DNA of 64,000 nt. It comes from CAVYXZ01 sp965223835 (GTDB lineage Bacteria; Chloroflexota; Anaerolineae; Aggregatilineales; Phototrophicaceae). The DNA lies in the NCBI GenBank assembly GCA_965223835.1, contig OZ245022.1:434001-498000 (forward strand), given 5' to 3'. Position numbers and translations under genes: made by a program. The notes beneath the pieces were generated by a model. That model had not been told where the DNA came from. It saw only the letters and a program-made list of their open reading frames with translations, and made no database searches. Shown here in pieces: positions 1-8,103 of this stretch; the stretch's first letter is position 1, and each line of letters begins with the position of its first letter.

Positions 1-2
1 CG

Positions 3-524
3 GAGCAAAGTACCGGCACCAAACTCGTTGCCGTGAGCGGACACGTGCAGCAGCCGGGAGTCTATGAAATTTCACCCAGCATCGCATTAGGCGATTTTCT
101 TGATAACTTCTGCGGCGGCGTCACGGGCACGTTGCAGGCCGTGCTGATGGGCGGTGCCGCCGGTACGTTTTTAACGCCCGATCAACTCGACGTGCCGTTA
201 ACGTTTGAGGATTTACGCGGCATCGGCAGCACCTTCGGCTCCGGCGCGATTATGGTGTTCAATGACACGGTTGATTTGCGGGATGTGCTGGTTCGGCTGG
301 CGCACTTTTTCCAGCATGAAAGCTGCGGCAAGTGCTTCCCCTGTCAACTGGGTACGCAGCGCCAGTTGGAGATTCTACAGCGCAACCCGCTGCCAGGTGA
401 TGCCGAACGTCTAAATGACATCGGCTGGACCATGACCGAAGCCTCGTTATGTGGGCTGGGCCAAACGGCGGCTTCCGCGGTCCTGAGTGCAATGGACAAA
501 GGGTTGCTAAGGCTAGAGGCTTGA
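3..524 (+). CDS. NuoF/FdhB-like NADH-oxidoreductase subunit, C-terminal part (partial)
   Basis: The reading frame is open from the first bases, so the gene starts before the window; only the last ~173 residues are seen. They contain the end of the SLBB region (GTKLVAVSGHVQQPG) and the 4Fe-4S domain typical of NuoF, HoxF and FdhB: ESCGKCFPC (C-x2-C-x2-C) with the fourth Cys in SLCGLG about 40 residues later. This family binds NADH and FMN and passes electrons to the N3-type [4Fe-4S] cluster. Downstream genes (Fe-S subunit, FdhD, MoeA pair) indicate the diaphorase subunit of a soluble NAD-dependent formate dehydrogenase rather than respiratory complex I. The catalytic molybdenum subunit must lie outside the window, so the substrate is inferred. 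NADH- and FMN-binding motifs are not visible because they are upstream. Confidence 0.9.
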   Translation, partial: EQSTGTKLVAVSGHVQQPGVYEISPSIALGDFLDNFCGGVTGTLQAVLMGGAAGTFLTPDQLDVPLTFEDLRGIGSTFGSGAIMVFNDTVDLRDVLVRLAHFFQHESCGKCFPCQLGTQRQLEILQRNPLPGDAERLNDIGWTMTEASLCGLGQTAASAVLSAMDKGLLRLEA

Positions 525-552
525 AGCCGTCTGGCTAGTGAATATCGGAAGA

Positions 553-641
553 CCCCTGAAGGGGCCTGATTTGTGGCAATTCGTGTCAGCCCGGTTCAGC
601 GGGCTTCCAGGGCAATGTTGCCGGATGGTTTGACCATCCGG
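553..641 (+). other. Tandem inverted repeats in the intercistronic leader
   Basis: The 131-base gap between the NuoF-like gene and the Fe-S subunit holds four consecutive perfect inverted repeats: CCCCT/AGGGG (553-557/560-564), AGCCCG/CGGGCT (588-593/600-605), GGCAA/TTGCC (611-615/618-622) and CCGGATGGT/ACCATCCGG (621-629/633-641, 3-base loop). The last one ends three bases before the Shine-Dalgarno GGAGG (645-649), and the third and fourth share bases, so they are mutually exclusive. This could be an mRNA-processing or translation-control leader. There is no U-run, so it is not a classic terminator. Confidence 0.6.
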
Positions 642-655
642 TGTGGAGGCAAAAT

Positions 656-1375
656 ATGATCGAAAAAACGATCACCCTCACCATTGATGGCGAAACAATC
701 ACCGTCCCCGCCGGTACGACGCTGCTGGAAGCGGCGCGTCAACTGGGTAAGGATGTCCCGGTCATTTGTTATCACGAGGCGACGACTGCCAACGGTCTGT
801 GCCGCATCTGCGTGGTGGATGTAAATGGTGGGCGTCTGCTGCAACCGGCGTGTGTTGCGGAGTGTCAGAACGAAGCGAGTGTTGAAACGCGCAACGACCG
901 GGTGGAACGCAGTCGCCGCACCATTCTGGAAATGCTCGACTCCGCTGTTGACCTGAACGAAGCGCCGGAAATCGCCGCCATGAAGGCTGATTATGGCGTA
1001 GATGCGACCCGCTTCCCGGATGCCACGCCCCGCGATCACGCCTTGATTGATGACAATCCATTTTATGTGCGCGATTATGGTCAGTGCGTGTTGTGCTGGC
1101 GCTGTGTCCAGGTATGCGCTGAAGACGCGCAATACACCTTCGCCCTGACGCTGGCCGGACGTGGCTATGACACGCAGGTTGCAACCGCGTTTGACATCAC
1201 CATGACTGAATCGCCATGTGTATTTTGCGGGCAATGCATCGGCGTGTGCCCGACGGGAGCACTCAAACCCAAAGCGGAATGGGGCCTGGAACAGGGATTG
1301 GGTCCAGACGAGATTCGGCAGATGACGCGCCAGCCCCGGCGTCGCAAAAATCAGGACGACGCGACCAATGACTGA
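656..1375 (+). CDS. 2Fe-2S / 2x[4Fe-4S] electron-transfer subunit of formate dehydrogenase-type complex
   Basis: A 239-residue protein resembling the N-terminal electron-wire part of NuoG or FdhA, but encoded alone. An N-terminal 2Fe-2S ferredoxin domain has C38, C49, C52 and C66. A C-terminal ferredoxin pair has C144-x2-C147-x2-C150-x3-C154 and C188-x2-C191-x2-C194-x3-C198. The His-Cys3 motif that normally sits between them in NuoG is absent (residues 85-140 have no Cys). The ATG at 656 is chosen over the GTG at 641 because GGAGG lies at 645-649. The stop overlaps fdhD by 8 bases, implying translational coupling. The likely role is carrying electrons between the molybdenum catalytic subunit and the NuoF-like diaphorase in the cytoplasm. 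The partner assignment is inference from the operon. Confidence 0.85.
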   Translation: MIEKTITLTIDGETITVPAGTTLLEAARQLGKDVPVICYHEATTANGLCRICVVDVNGGRLLQPACVAECQNEASVETRNDRVERSRRTILEMLDSAVDLNEAPEIAAMKADYGVDATRFPDATPRDHALIDDNPFYVRDYGQCVLCWRCVQVCAEDAQYTFALTLAGRGYDTQVATAFDITMTESPCVFCGQCIGVCPTGALKPKAEWGLEQGLGPDEIRQMTRQPRRRKNQDDATND

Positions 1376-2201
1376 GCAACCACCCGGCGCACTGCCCTAC
1401 CACTATTGGGTTATTGAAGGCGATCAAGCAGAGCAAGTTGCGGGCGGCGTGATCGAAGAAGCGATGATCGACATTTATGTCAACGGGCAGGAACTGGCGG
1501 CGTTGATGTGCAGCCCCATTGACCAGGAGGCACTGGCGGTAGGCTTTTTGTACACTGAGGGAATCATCGACTCAATTAATGAAGTGGGTCTCGTGCAGGC
1601 CAATCTGGTGCGGACTGTTGTCGATGTATTGCTGACTCATAGCGATGTGAAGCTGCCCCGGCGGTTGGTATTGACATCCGGCTGCGGCGGCGGGATCACC
1701 CTGCAATATCTCACCGACTCCTATCCGGCACTGGCAAGCGAATTTCAAACGACGCCAACTGTTATCTTTCAGCGGATGCGTGATCTACAGGGTGCGGCGC
1801 AATTGTATAACGCCGTGCGCGGTGTCCACACAGCCATTTTGGGAGATGCTGAACAGATGCTCACCAGCGCGGAGGACGTGGGTCGTCATAACGCGGTGGA
1901 TAAAATCGCCGGGAAAGCGTTGCAGGCGGGTATCGACACAAAGGATTGTATTTTGCTTGCCAGCGGGCGCATCAGTTCGGAGATGCTGAGCAAGGCCCGC
2001 CGGTTGCAGATTCCGGTTGTTGTCAGCCGGACCGCGCCCACCAGTACCGCCATCCGATTGGCGGAAGCATGGCAAATTTGCATTGTTGGCTACGTGCGGC
2101 GCGGCAGTATGCGCGTCTACACGCACCCCCAGCGTCTGGGTTTATCGTCGGCAACTAACGACCTTGACGCCGCCAAGCAGTTAGCGGATCTTGCACCCTG
2201 A
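1368..2201 (+). CDS. fdhD: Formate dehydrogenase accessory sulfurtransferase FdhD
   Basis: 277 residues, full length for FdhD. This family carries sulfur from a cysteine desulfurase to the bis-MGD molybdenum cofactor, which formate dehydrogenases need for activity. Visible family motifs are EALAVGFLYTEGII near residue 55, TSGCGGG with the key C106, DVGRHNAVDKIAG, and ASGRISSEMLSKA followed by VSRTAPTSTA. In E. coli the sulfur loop has two cysteines (C-x2-C); here the second position is Gly, so only C106 is available, a variant found in some FdhD relatives. The gene overlaps the Fe-S subunit by 8 bases and moeA by 1 base (TGATG), so it belongs to the same transcript. Its presence is the strongest sign that the operon enzyme is a formate dehydrogenase. 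Confidence 0.95.
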   Translation: MTEQPPGALPYHYWVIEGDQAEQVAGGVIEEAMIDIYVNGQELAALMCSPIDQEALAVGFLYTEGIIDSINEVGLVQANLVRTVVDVLLTHSDVKLPRRLVLTSGCGGGITLQYLTDSYPALASEFQTTPTVIFQRMRDLQGAAQLYNAVRGVHTAILGDAEQMLTSAEDVGRHNAVDKIAGKALQAGIDTKDCILLASGRISSEMLSKARRLQIPVVVSRTAPTSTAIRLAEAWQICIVGYVRRGSMRVYTHPQRLGLSSATNDLDAAKQLADLAP

Positions 2202-3442
2202 TGAGTTCCACCGCTGAATTCTTCAACGTCCAGCCAGTAGCCGAGGCACTGGATTTGCTGTTTGAACATTGGGATGTTCCGGTTCGGACCGAAACGGTTG
2301 ATCCCCGTCAGGCATTGGGGCGGGTGCTGGCAGCTCCAGTCATGGCACCCATCAATCTGCCCGAATTTCGCCGCAGCACGATGGATGGTTACGCAGTCCG
2401 AGCGTCGGACACTTTTGGTGCATCACAATCCCTCCCGGCGCTGCTCACGATCAACGGTCAGGTGGCGATGGGTGCGCAGGCCACACAGCCAATTGAACCC
2501 CATACCGCTATTGAAATTCACACTGGTGGCATGTTGCCGCCCGCAGCCAATGCAGTGGTCATGATCGAAAAGACCCAAACGCTGAGTGAGCAGCAGATCG
2601 AGGTGCTGGCCCCGGTCGCGCCGGGGGAGAACGTGCTCGAGATCGGTGAGGATGTCCAGCAAGATACGATCATCTTGCCCGCCGGTCATCAACTGCGGCC
2701 TCCGGATATTGGTGGTCTGCTGGCGGTTGGTGTGCTTGAAATTGCGGTGATCGCGCGTCCGCGTGTGGGCATTTTAAGCTGTGGTGATGAGATCGTCATG
2801 CCCGATGAAACACCTGCCCCAGGACAAATTCGCGATACTAATGCCTATACCCTGGCGGCACAGGTTGAGCAGGCCGGAGGTCAGCCGAATTTGCTGGGTA
2901 TTGCCCACGATACCCTGGAAGATTATACGACCCATGCGCAAGTTGGCCTGGAGTCAAATGATGTGCTGGTGTTGACCGCCGGAAGTTCGGTTTCCAGTCG
3001 TGATCTCACCCGTGAAGTTATCAATTGCCTCGGTGCGCCGGGCGTCCTGCAGCATGGACTGGCGGTCAGGCCCGGTAAGCCCACGATCCTGGCAGTGTGC
3101 GATAGCAAGCCAGTAATTGGTCTTCCCGGCAACCCGGTGTCGGCGTTGCTGGTGGCCCGGCAGATTGTGGTCCCGGTCGTCAGGAAAATGCTTGGCGACG
3201 TGCCATCCTCGACGTCCACGCTTCGTGCTACGCTCACTGCCAATATTCCCTCAACGACTGGCCGTCTCGATACGGTCCCGGTTCGGTTGGTCGCCAATGG
3301 TGACGGCTGGTCAGCGGAGCCGGTGTTTGGCAAGTCCAATCTCATTTATACGCTGGTGAACGCGGCTGGCTTGGTCGAAGTGCCGCTGAACAGTAATGGT
3401 CTGAAAGCCGGAAGTGTTGTTGAAGTCGAGCGGCTGGCATGA
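2201..3442 (+). CDS. moeA: Molybdopterin molybdenumtransferase MoeA
   Basis: 413 residues, the standard MoeA length. MoeA inserts molybdate into adenylylated molybdopterin to form the molybdenum cofactor. The hallmark N-terminal stretch RRSTMDGYAVRASDTFG is present, as is the MoCF-fold region LSCGDEIVMPDETPAPGQI, a GSSVSSRD loop where many homologues have GGVSVGDYD, and GLPGNPVSALL near the C-terminus. It starts inside the fdhD stop codon (TGATG) and its own stop overlaps the next gene by four bases (ATGA), so three consecutive cofactor genes are translationally coupled. No MoaA, MoaC, MoaE or MogA gene is seen here; the rest of the pathway must be elsewhere. Confidence 0.95.
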   Translation: MSSTAEFFNVQPVAEALDLLFEHWDVPVRTETVDPRQALGRVLAAPVMAPINLPEFRRSTMDGYAVRASDTFGASQSLPALLTINGQVAMGAQATQPIEPHTAIEIHTGGMLPPAANAVVMIEKTQTLSEQQIEVLAPVAPGENVLEIGEDVQQDTIILPAGHQLRPPDIGGLLAVGVLEIAVIARPRVGILSCGDEIVMPDETPAPGQIRDTNAYTLAAQVEQAGGQPNLLGIAHDTLEDYTTHAQVGLESNDVLVLTAGSSVSSRDLTREVINCLGAPGVLQHGLAVRPGKPTILAVCDSKPVIGLPGNPVSALLVARQIVVPVVRKMLGDVPSSTSTLRATLTANIPSTTGRLDTVPVRLVANGDGWSAEPVFGKSNLIYTLVNAAGLVEVPLNSNGLKAGSVVEVERLA

Positions 3443-5349
3443 GTGAACGCAACATTTATCTGGAAGACATCCCACTGGATGAAGCCCGTAATCGGCTGGG
3501 AACCACATTGCGCAAGCTCGAGCGCTGGTCGCCCGTGCCCGGTGAGCGGGTGCCACTCACCGCAGCGTTGGGCCGGATCACTGCTGATGCTGTCTATGCC
3601 CGTCTTTCATCACCCCATTATCATGCTGCCGCGATGGATGGCTATGCGGTCCAGGCAGAAGACACCTTCGGCGCGACCGAGACGCGCCCCGTATGGCTCG
3701 AAATCGGGCAGCAAGCGCACCCGGTCAACACCGGCGATTCGCTGCCAGCAGCGACCAATGCCGTCATCATGGTCGAAAATGTGCAGGCTGATAATGCCGG
3801 ACACATCGCCGTTCGCGCCGCCGTCACGCCCTGGCATCATGTCCGAGCGCTGGGTGAGGATATGATTGCAACCGAACTGGTACTGCCTGCCAATCATCGC
3901 CTGCGCCCGGTTGATCTGGGGGCATTGGCCGGTTGTGGTTACGCTGAAGTCATGGTGCGCCGGCAACCACAGGTCAGCATTATCCCCACTGGCGGCGAAC
4001 TCATTCCACCGGGGCAACCACCGGAACCCGGACAGATTATCGAATACAACAGCCTCGTTTTGCACGCGCAAGTGCTTGAAGCGGGTGGTCAAGCCCAGGT
4101 TAAGGATGTCATACCGGATGATCTTGAGCGACTGCGAGAGGGATTGCAGCAAGCGATTAGCGACAAACCGGATCTGATTCTGATTCTGTCAGGCTCCTCA
4201 GCCGGTAGCAAAGATTTTACGGGGGCTGTTATCCAGGACATGGGCAAATTGCTCGTGCATGGGGTTGCAGTCAGGCCGGGCCATCCGGTGATTATCGGCA
4301 TCGTGGATGATGTTCCTGTTATCGGTGTTCCCGGCTATCCAGTAAGCGCCGCCTTGACCGGCGAAATTTTCATTCAACCACTGATCGCGCACTGGTTAGG
4401 CCAGCGGCTGGCACAGCTAGAGACGATCAAAGCGACGTTGACGCGTAAACTGGTTTCACCGACGGGAGACGATGAATTTGTTCGGGTCACAGTCGCGCAG
4501 GTCGGCGATCGTTTGCTGGCAGCACCGCTCAGCCGTGGTGCCGGTGTAATTACCTCGCTGGTCCGCGCCGACGGCCTGGCGCATATCCCCCGTTTCAGCG
4601 AAGGAACCGACTCAAGTCAGTCGATTGATGTACGTTTATATCGTCCACTCGACGAGATTGCGCAAAGCGTGTTGGCGCTGGGCAGCCATGACCCGATGTT
4701 AGACCTGCTGGCGCAAACGATGGCTGAGCGCGGGCAACGGTTGGTTTCAGCCAATGTGGGTTCGCTGGGCGGATTGGTCGCTTTACGGCGTCAGGAAGCG
4801 CATCTGGCGGGGATTCATCTACTTGATCCTGATACCGGTGAGTACAATCTTCGCTACATCAGCGAGTATCTGCCCGCCCTGCCGGTACGGTTGGTAACGT
4901 TCGCGCACCGGGAACAGGGGCTGATGATCGCAGCGGGTAATCCGTTGGGGATTGAATCATTAGCCGATTTGACTCGCGTGCGTTTTGTTAACCGGCAGCG
5001 CGGGGCGGGCACGCGTCTGCTGCTTGATTATGAACTGAACCAACGCGGGATCAGCCCTGATAACGTGTCTGGTTACGATCACGAGGAGTACACGCATCTA
5101 GCAGTCGCCGCTGCCGTCGCTTCGGGCGTGGCCGATTGTGGACTGGGTGTTCGCAGTGCCGCGCTGGCGCTCGATCTGTCGTTTATTCCGGTGGGCTGGG
5201 AACGCTACGACCTCTGCATCCCGGCAGAATACCTGGAACACGCTGGCGTGAAGGTGTTGCTTGACTGTTTGCAGGATGATAATTTCAAAGTGCTACTCGC
5301 CCACCAGCCCGGCTATGATACGCGTGAGACTGGTGTCTGGCAGCTTTAG
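3439..5349 (+). CDS. MoeA / periplasmic-binding-protein-like fusion
   Basis: A 636-residue two-domain protein. Residues 1 to ~410 are a second MoeA domain (AAMDGYAVQAEDTFG, IIPTGGELIPPGQPPEPGQI, GSSAGSKDFTG, GVPGYPVSAAL). From about residue 415 a PBP-like/LysR-effector-like domain follows (SHDPMLDLLAQTM, NRQRGAGTRLLLDYEL, GVADCGLGVRSAA), the fold that binds molybdate, tungstate or other small ligands. This architecture is known as MoeA/LysR-substrate-binding-type proteins. The paired paralogue next door suggests division of labour, for example metal choice or sensing, but that is inference. It starts in an ATGA overlap with moeA and is the last gene of the operon. The IS982-like element begins about 40 bases after its stop. 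Confidence 0.93.
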   Translation: MSERNIYLEDIPLDEARNRLGTTLRKLERWSPVPGERVPLTAALGRITADAVYARLSSPHYHAAAMDGYAVQAEDTFGATETRPVWLEIGQQAHPVNTGDSLPAATNAVIMVENVQADNAGHIAVRAAVTPWHHVRALGEDMIATELVLPANHRLRPVDLGALAGCGYAEVMVRRQPQVSIIPTGGELIPPGQPPEPGQIIEYNSLVLHAQVLEAGGQAQVKDVIPDDLERLREGLQQAISDKPDLILILSGSSAGSKDFTGAVIQDMGKLLVHGVAVRPGHPVIIGIVDDVPVIGVPGYPVSAALTGEIFIQPLIAHWLGQRLAQLETIKATLTRKLVSPTGDDEFVRVTVAQVGDRLLAAPLSRGAGVITSLVRADGLAHIPRFSEGTDSSQSIDVRLYRPLDEIAQSVLALGSHDPMLDLLAQTMAERGQRLVSANVGSLGGLVALRRQEAHLAGIHLLDPDTGEYNLRYISEYLPALPVRLVTFAHREQGLMIAAGNPLGIESLADLTRVRFVNRQRGAGTRLLLDYELNQRGISPDNVSGYDHEEYTHLAVAAAVASGVADCGLGVRSAALALDLSFIPVGWERYDLCIPAEYLEHAGVKVLLDCLQDDNFKVLLAHQPGYDTRETGVWQL

Positions 5350-5391
5350 ATCAGCCTCAATAATACCGTGCCCGCAAATTGGATGGACATA

Positions 5392-6489
5392 ATAGGCTTG
5401 TCCGTAGAAGAAAGAGGAAGGTATCCAAGAGCAGGTTACAATCCTAAGCTCTAACCCAAAGGGAGCAACCGATGGACCTGGATACCTTCATGACAGCATT
5501 ATATGTGTGGATTGATGATTGGTACAAAGCGGAAATGGCAGAACACATGGCAAGACACCATGGACCGCAACCGAAAATGAGTGACAGCGAGGTGCTGACG
5601 GTGGCAATTGCGGGACAATGGCGCTACGGCGTGCCCTGGCAATCGGAGCGGGGGGTAGTCCGATATATGCTAGGAGCTGGACGGTGCTGGTTTCCACAGA
5701 TGCTGGAACGCAGTCGCTACAATGAACGGGTGCGACATTTGTGGGCAGCGATTATCAAACTCCAACAGGCGCTGGCAGCGGCCCTGGCAGCCGCAGCACC
5801 GCTATATGAGGTCGTGGATTGTCTACCGCTGCCCGGTTGTGCTAACGCGCAGGTAAACCAATCCGGGCATTGGCTGTGGTGGGGAACGTGGGGCCATGGC
5901 GGAACGCATGGACAAAAGTATTGGGGGGATCAATTGCTGCTGAGCGTGACCACCGATCATGTAATCACTGGTTGGCTAATCGGTCCGGCGAATGTGGATG
6001 ATCGGGGCATGTTACAAGCCTTGATCGCCCAGCGGCAGGGGGACTATCAATTTTTATCACCCGATCCCTGGCGACCCTGGCGGCAGATGCAACGTCCAAG
6101 CCTCGTTTATCCGTTGCTGGCAGGTGGCGAACGGTGTGCAACCTATCTGGCAGACAAAGGCTTCAACGGTTTCCGGTGGCACAATCACTGGCGCTCCACC
6201 TACGCAGTCCAGGTACTCACCGAACCATCCGGTAAAGCGCAATCCGCTGGGTTACCCCGTAGTTGGTGCCACTGGTTTCGCGGCATGCGCCAGGCCGTTG
6301 AGACGACCTTTGCTGTCCTATGTGAGGTGTTTGCCGTGAAACGCTTGCGCCCGCATTCTCGTCTGGGGCAATACACTCGCGTTGCGCTGGCTACCGCCGC
6401 TTTTAATTGGGGGATATGGCTCAATCGCCTCAGTGGTCGACCCGCTCTATCCCATGCAACTTTACTTTGTTAACTACGGACAAGCCTAT
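5392..6489 (+). mobile_element. IS982-like insertion sequence with 16-bp terminal inverted repeats
   Basis: A perfect 16-bp inverted repeat, ATAGGCTTGTCCGTAG at 5392-5407 and its complement at 6474-6489, encloses one transposase gene (5472-6473). The right repeat begins directly at the transposase stop codon region. Flanks just outside the repeats do not show a clear target duplication, so the exact ends or the age of the insertion are uncertain. The element sits just after the molybdenum-cofactor operon and does not interrupt it. Confidence 0.8.
5472..6473 (+). CDS. IS982-like transposase
   Basis: 333 residues, slightly longer than typical IS982 transposases (~290). The N-terminus (MDLDTFMTALYVWIDDWY, then SDSEVLTVAIAGQW and SRYNERVRHLW) fits this family. 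Plausible DDE residues are D in VVDCLPLPG, D in LADKGFNG and E in QAVETTFAVL. The frame is intact, so the element may still be active. Residues 95-115 are unusually Ala-rich. The IS982 assignment rests on the N-terminal pattern; the catalytic core is more diverged than in the decayed IS982 relic at 61.0-61.3 kb, so an IS5-superfamily subgroup is an alternative. Confidence 0.75.
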   Translation: MDLDTFMTALYVWIDDWYKAEMAEHMARHHGPQPKMSDSEVLTVAIAGQWRYGVPWQSERGVVRYMLGAGRCWFPQMLERSRYNERVRHLWAAIIKLQQALAAALAAAAPLYEVVDCLPLPGCANAQVNQSGHWLWWGTWGHGGTHGQKYWGDQLLLSVTTDHVITGWLIGPANVDDRGMLQALIAQRQGDYQFLSPDPWRPWRQMQRPSLVYPLLAGGERCATYLADKGFNGFRWHNHWRSTYAVQVLTEPSGKAQSAGLPRSWCHWFRGMRQAVETTFAVLCEVFAVKRLRPHSRLGQYTRVALATAAFNWGIWLNRLSGRPALSHATLLC

Positions 6490-6626
6490 AATACCCGCTC
6501 AAAGATGAGTATATGATAATAATCGTCGATTTCGACTTGTGTTTGACGTTGCGTCAACGTTTAGCATGAAGGTATCAATTGTTGGCAGTCCGACCTGGTT
6601 ATGGGTTCGGGACACAGGAGATCAGC

Positions 6627-7118
6627 ATGACTATTCAGGATTTTGTGCGACTATTTGATTATATGTACTAGGCCAATTATCAGATGTGGTAATGTGCTGT
6701 GAAGCTGGACGACGAACAGCGCCATACCGATCTCCAATATTCAATCGGCTCGGTGCATTCGCAACTGGTTCATATGGTGACCATTGAGAATCTGTGGATC
6801 AATTACCTGTGGCATGGCGAGGTAGAGTTTCTGCCAGCATCGTCCTTCCCGACCCTGGCCCAACTACGGGAAGAATGGGACGCGCTTGAGGAAGAAATGC
6901 GCGATTATCTGACCACGCTCACCGATGCAGATCTGGAGCAAGAAATCGAGATCGACTTCTTGCCGGTGCCGATTTTAAAACTGCGTGACGTCTTGTTGCA
7001 AATCATCAATCATGCGACCGATCATCGGACACAGATATTGGCGGGCATTCATCGACTGGGCGGCGGTACGGTACTGCAGGATTATCTACGCTACCTGGCT
7101 CAGCAGGAAGCCGCCTAG
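6627..7118 (+). pseudogene. DinB-family protein gene with two in-frame stop codons
   Basis: A good Shine-Dalgarno GGAG (6617-6620) precedes ATG 6627, and the frame reads MTIQDFVRLFDYMY, TAG (6669-6671), ANYQMW, TAA (6690-6692), CAVKLDDEQ and so on to 7118. The family expects Trp at the first stop (DYMYWANY). Downstream, the DinB four-helix bundle with putative metal-binding His residues (SVHSQLVHMV, NHATDHRTQI) is intact for ~140 residues. DinB-like proteins act as thiol-dependent or metal-dependent small-molecule transferases. A GTG at 6699 could start a shortened product, but it would lack the first helix, so inactivation is the simplest reading. It lies between two insertion sequences, consistent with a decaying stretch. 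Confidence 0.85.
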
Positions 7119-7423
7119 TCCATAACTAAACGAAACACGCGCTGCAATCTTTGCTCATAACTGAATTTTCTCTGATCTCTATTGTACTGATTTCTGGCAT
7201 TGACCTGGAATAGTGAACTGGAGGGTCTCATCGGCGGCTAAGTAGCATGGGCATATCGTGGCGGTTTCCCAGACCTGCTAAAAACTATCCAGAACATACT
7301 GCTTCAGGTACGGGGAAGAGGATAGCGGCGCTTTCGCTCTCGGGACGCGCATCGTTTCACTGCTGCATTTGTTATAGCTTTTAGGAATCCAAAAATGCAA
7401 TTTTAGCGCTTGTTTGAACGATC
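7119..7423. other. Intergenic stretch without a recognisable gene
   Basis: 305 bases between the DinB pseudogene and the VanZ-like gene. No ORF with coding character, no tRNA-like fold and no obvious repeat was seen. It presumably carries the promoter of the following gene, but no convincing -35/-10 pair could be picked out. Confidence 0.5.
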
Positions 7424-8005
7424 ATGTCTTTCTTCAGTTCTAATCGAGAGCGTCGGCTTTGGATGTGGCTAACTATAGTTTTGGTTGGCATTTACGCTAC
7501 TTTGGGCCAGGTCCCAGCGATAGCGGCTGCTCTCCGCGCACGTAACGATCTGCGAGACACGCTGTTCTTCGTGCTGTTTGTGGTGGTAATCGTGGTCGCG
7601 GTTTTATTTATTAGGCAGCGTCCGGGTCGTGCCGAGATCGCTGTAGGCTTTGGCATCCTGGCTATTTATGTGGCTGCTTGGCTCAGAATAGGAACCCTGG
7701 AGGAGCGTACTCACTTGTTCGAGTACGGTCTGGTAGCGGCTCTGGTGCATGAAGCCTTGAGTGAACGACAAGGAAATGGTCGTCGGGTTCCGGCTCCCGC
7801 CATTCTTGCCCTGCTTATATCGGTATTTTTTGGCTGGCTTGATGAAGGCATTCAATCCATTTTGCCCAACCGCGTCTATGATCTGCGGGATGTGGCATTT
7901 AATGCTGCGGCTGCCGCAATGGTGATTGGGGCACGGTGGACATTGGCGTTGGTGCGCCGCTGGGTGAATCGACGCATGAACGCCGAGACAAAAGCGGGGG
8001 ATTAA
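7424..8005 (+). CDS. VanZ-like family membrane protein
   Basis: 193 residues with four predicted membrane segments (about residues 12-32, 45-64, 73-90 and 123-142) and a further hydrophobic stretch near 160-178. The signature GWLDEGIQSILPNRVYDLRD, with acidic residues between helices, is the conserved VanZ-like pattern. VanZ itself gives low-level teicoplanin resistance; most family members have unknown roles at the cell envelope. The C-terminus is basic and cytosolic (RRWVNRRMNAETK). The start has no strong ribosome-binding site. It stands alone between the DinB pseudogene and the first ISAs1 copy. Confidence 0.8.
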   Translation: MSFFSSNRERRLWMWLTIVLVGIYATLGQVPAIAAALRARNDLRDTLFFVLFVVVIVVAVLFIRQRPGRAEIAVGFGILAIYVAAWLRIGTLEERTHLFEYGLVAALVHEALSERQGNGRRVPAPAILALLISVFFGWLDEGIQSILPNRVYDLRDVAFNAAAAAMVIGARWTLALVRRWVNRRMNAETKAGD

Positions 8006-8103
8006 TTGCCAGAAGGTTCATAACTGCGCAAATTTTGCTCAAATTATCTCATTCTTTTGAGAAACGTTTTTCTGCAGCACGATGTTCCCAATCAAAGACA
8101 GAA

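Noticed and set aside
641..655. GTG 641 as start of the Fe-S subunit
   Set aside because: GGAGG lies after it, at 645-649, which fits ATG 656.
5350..5391. Target duplication of the IS982-like element
   Set aside because: The bases directly outside the 16-bp repeats do not match.
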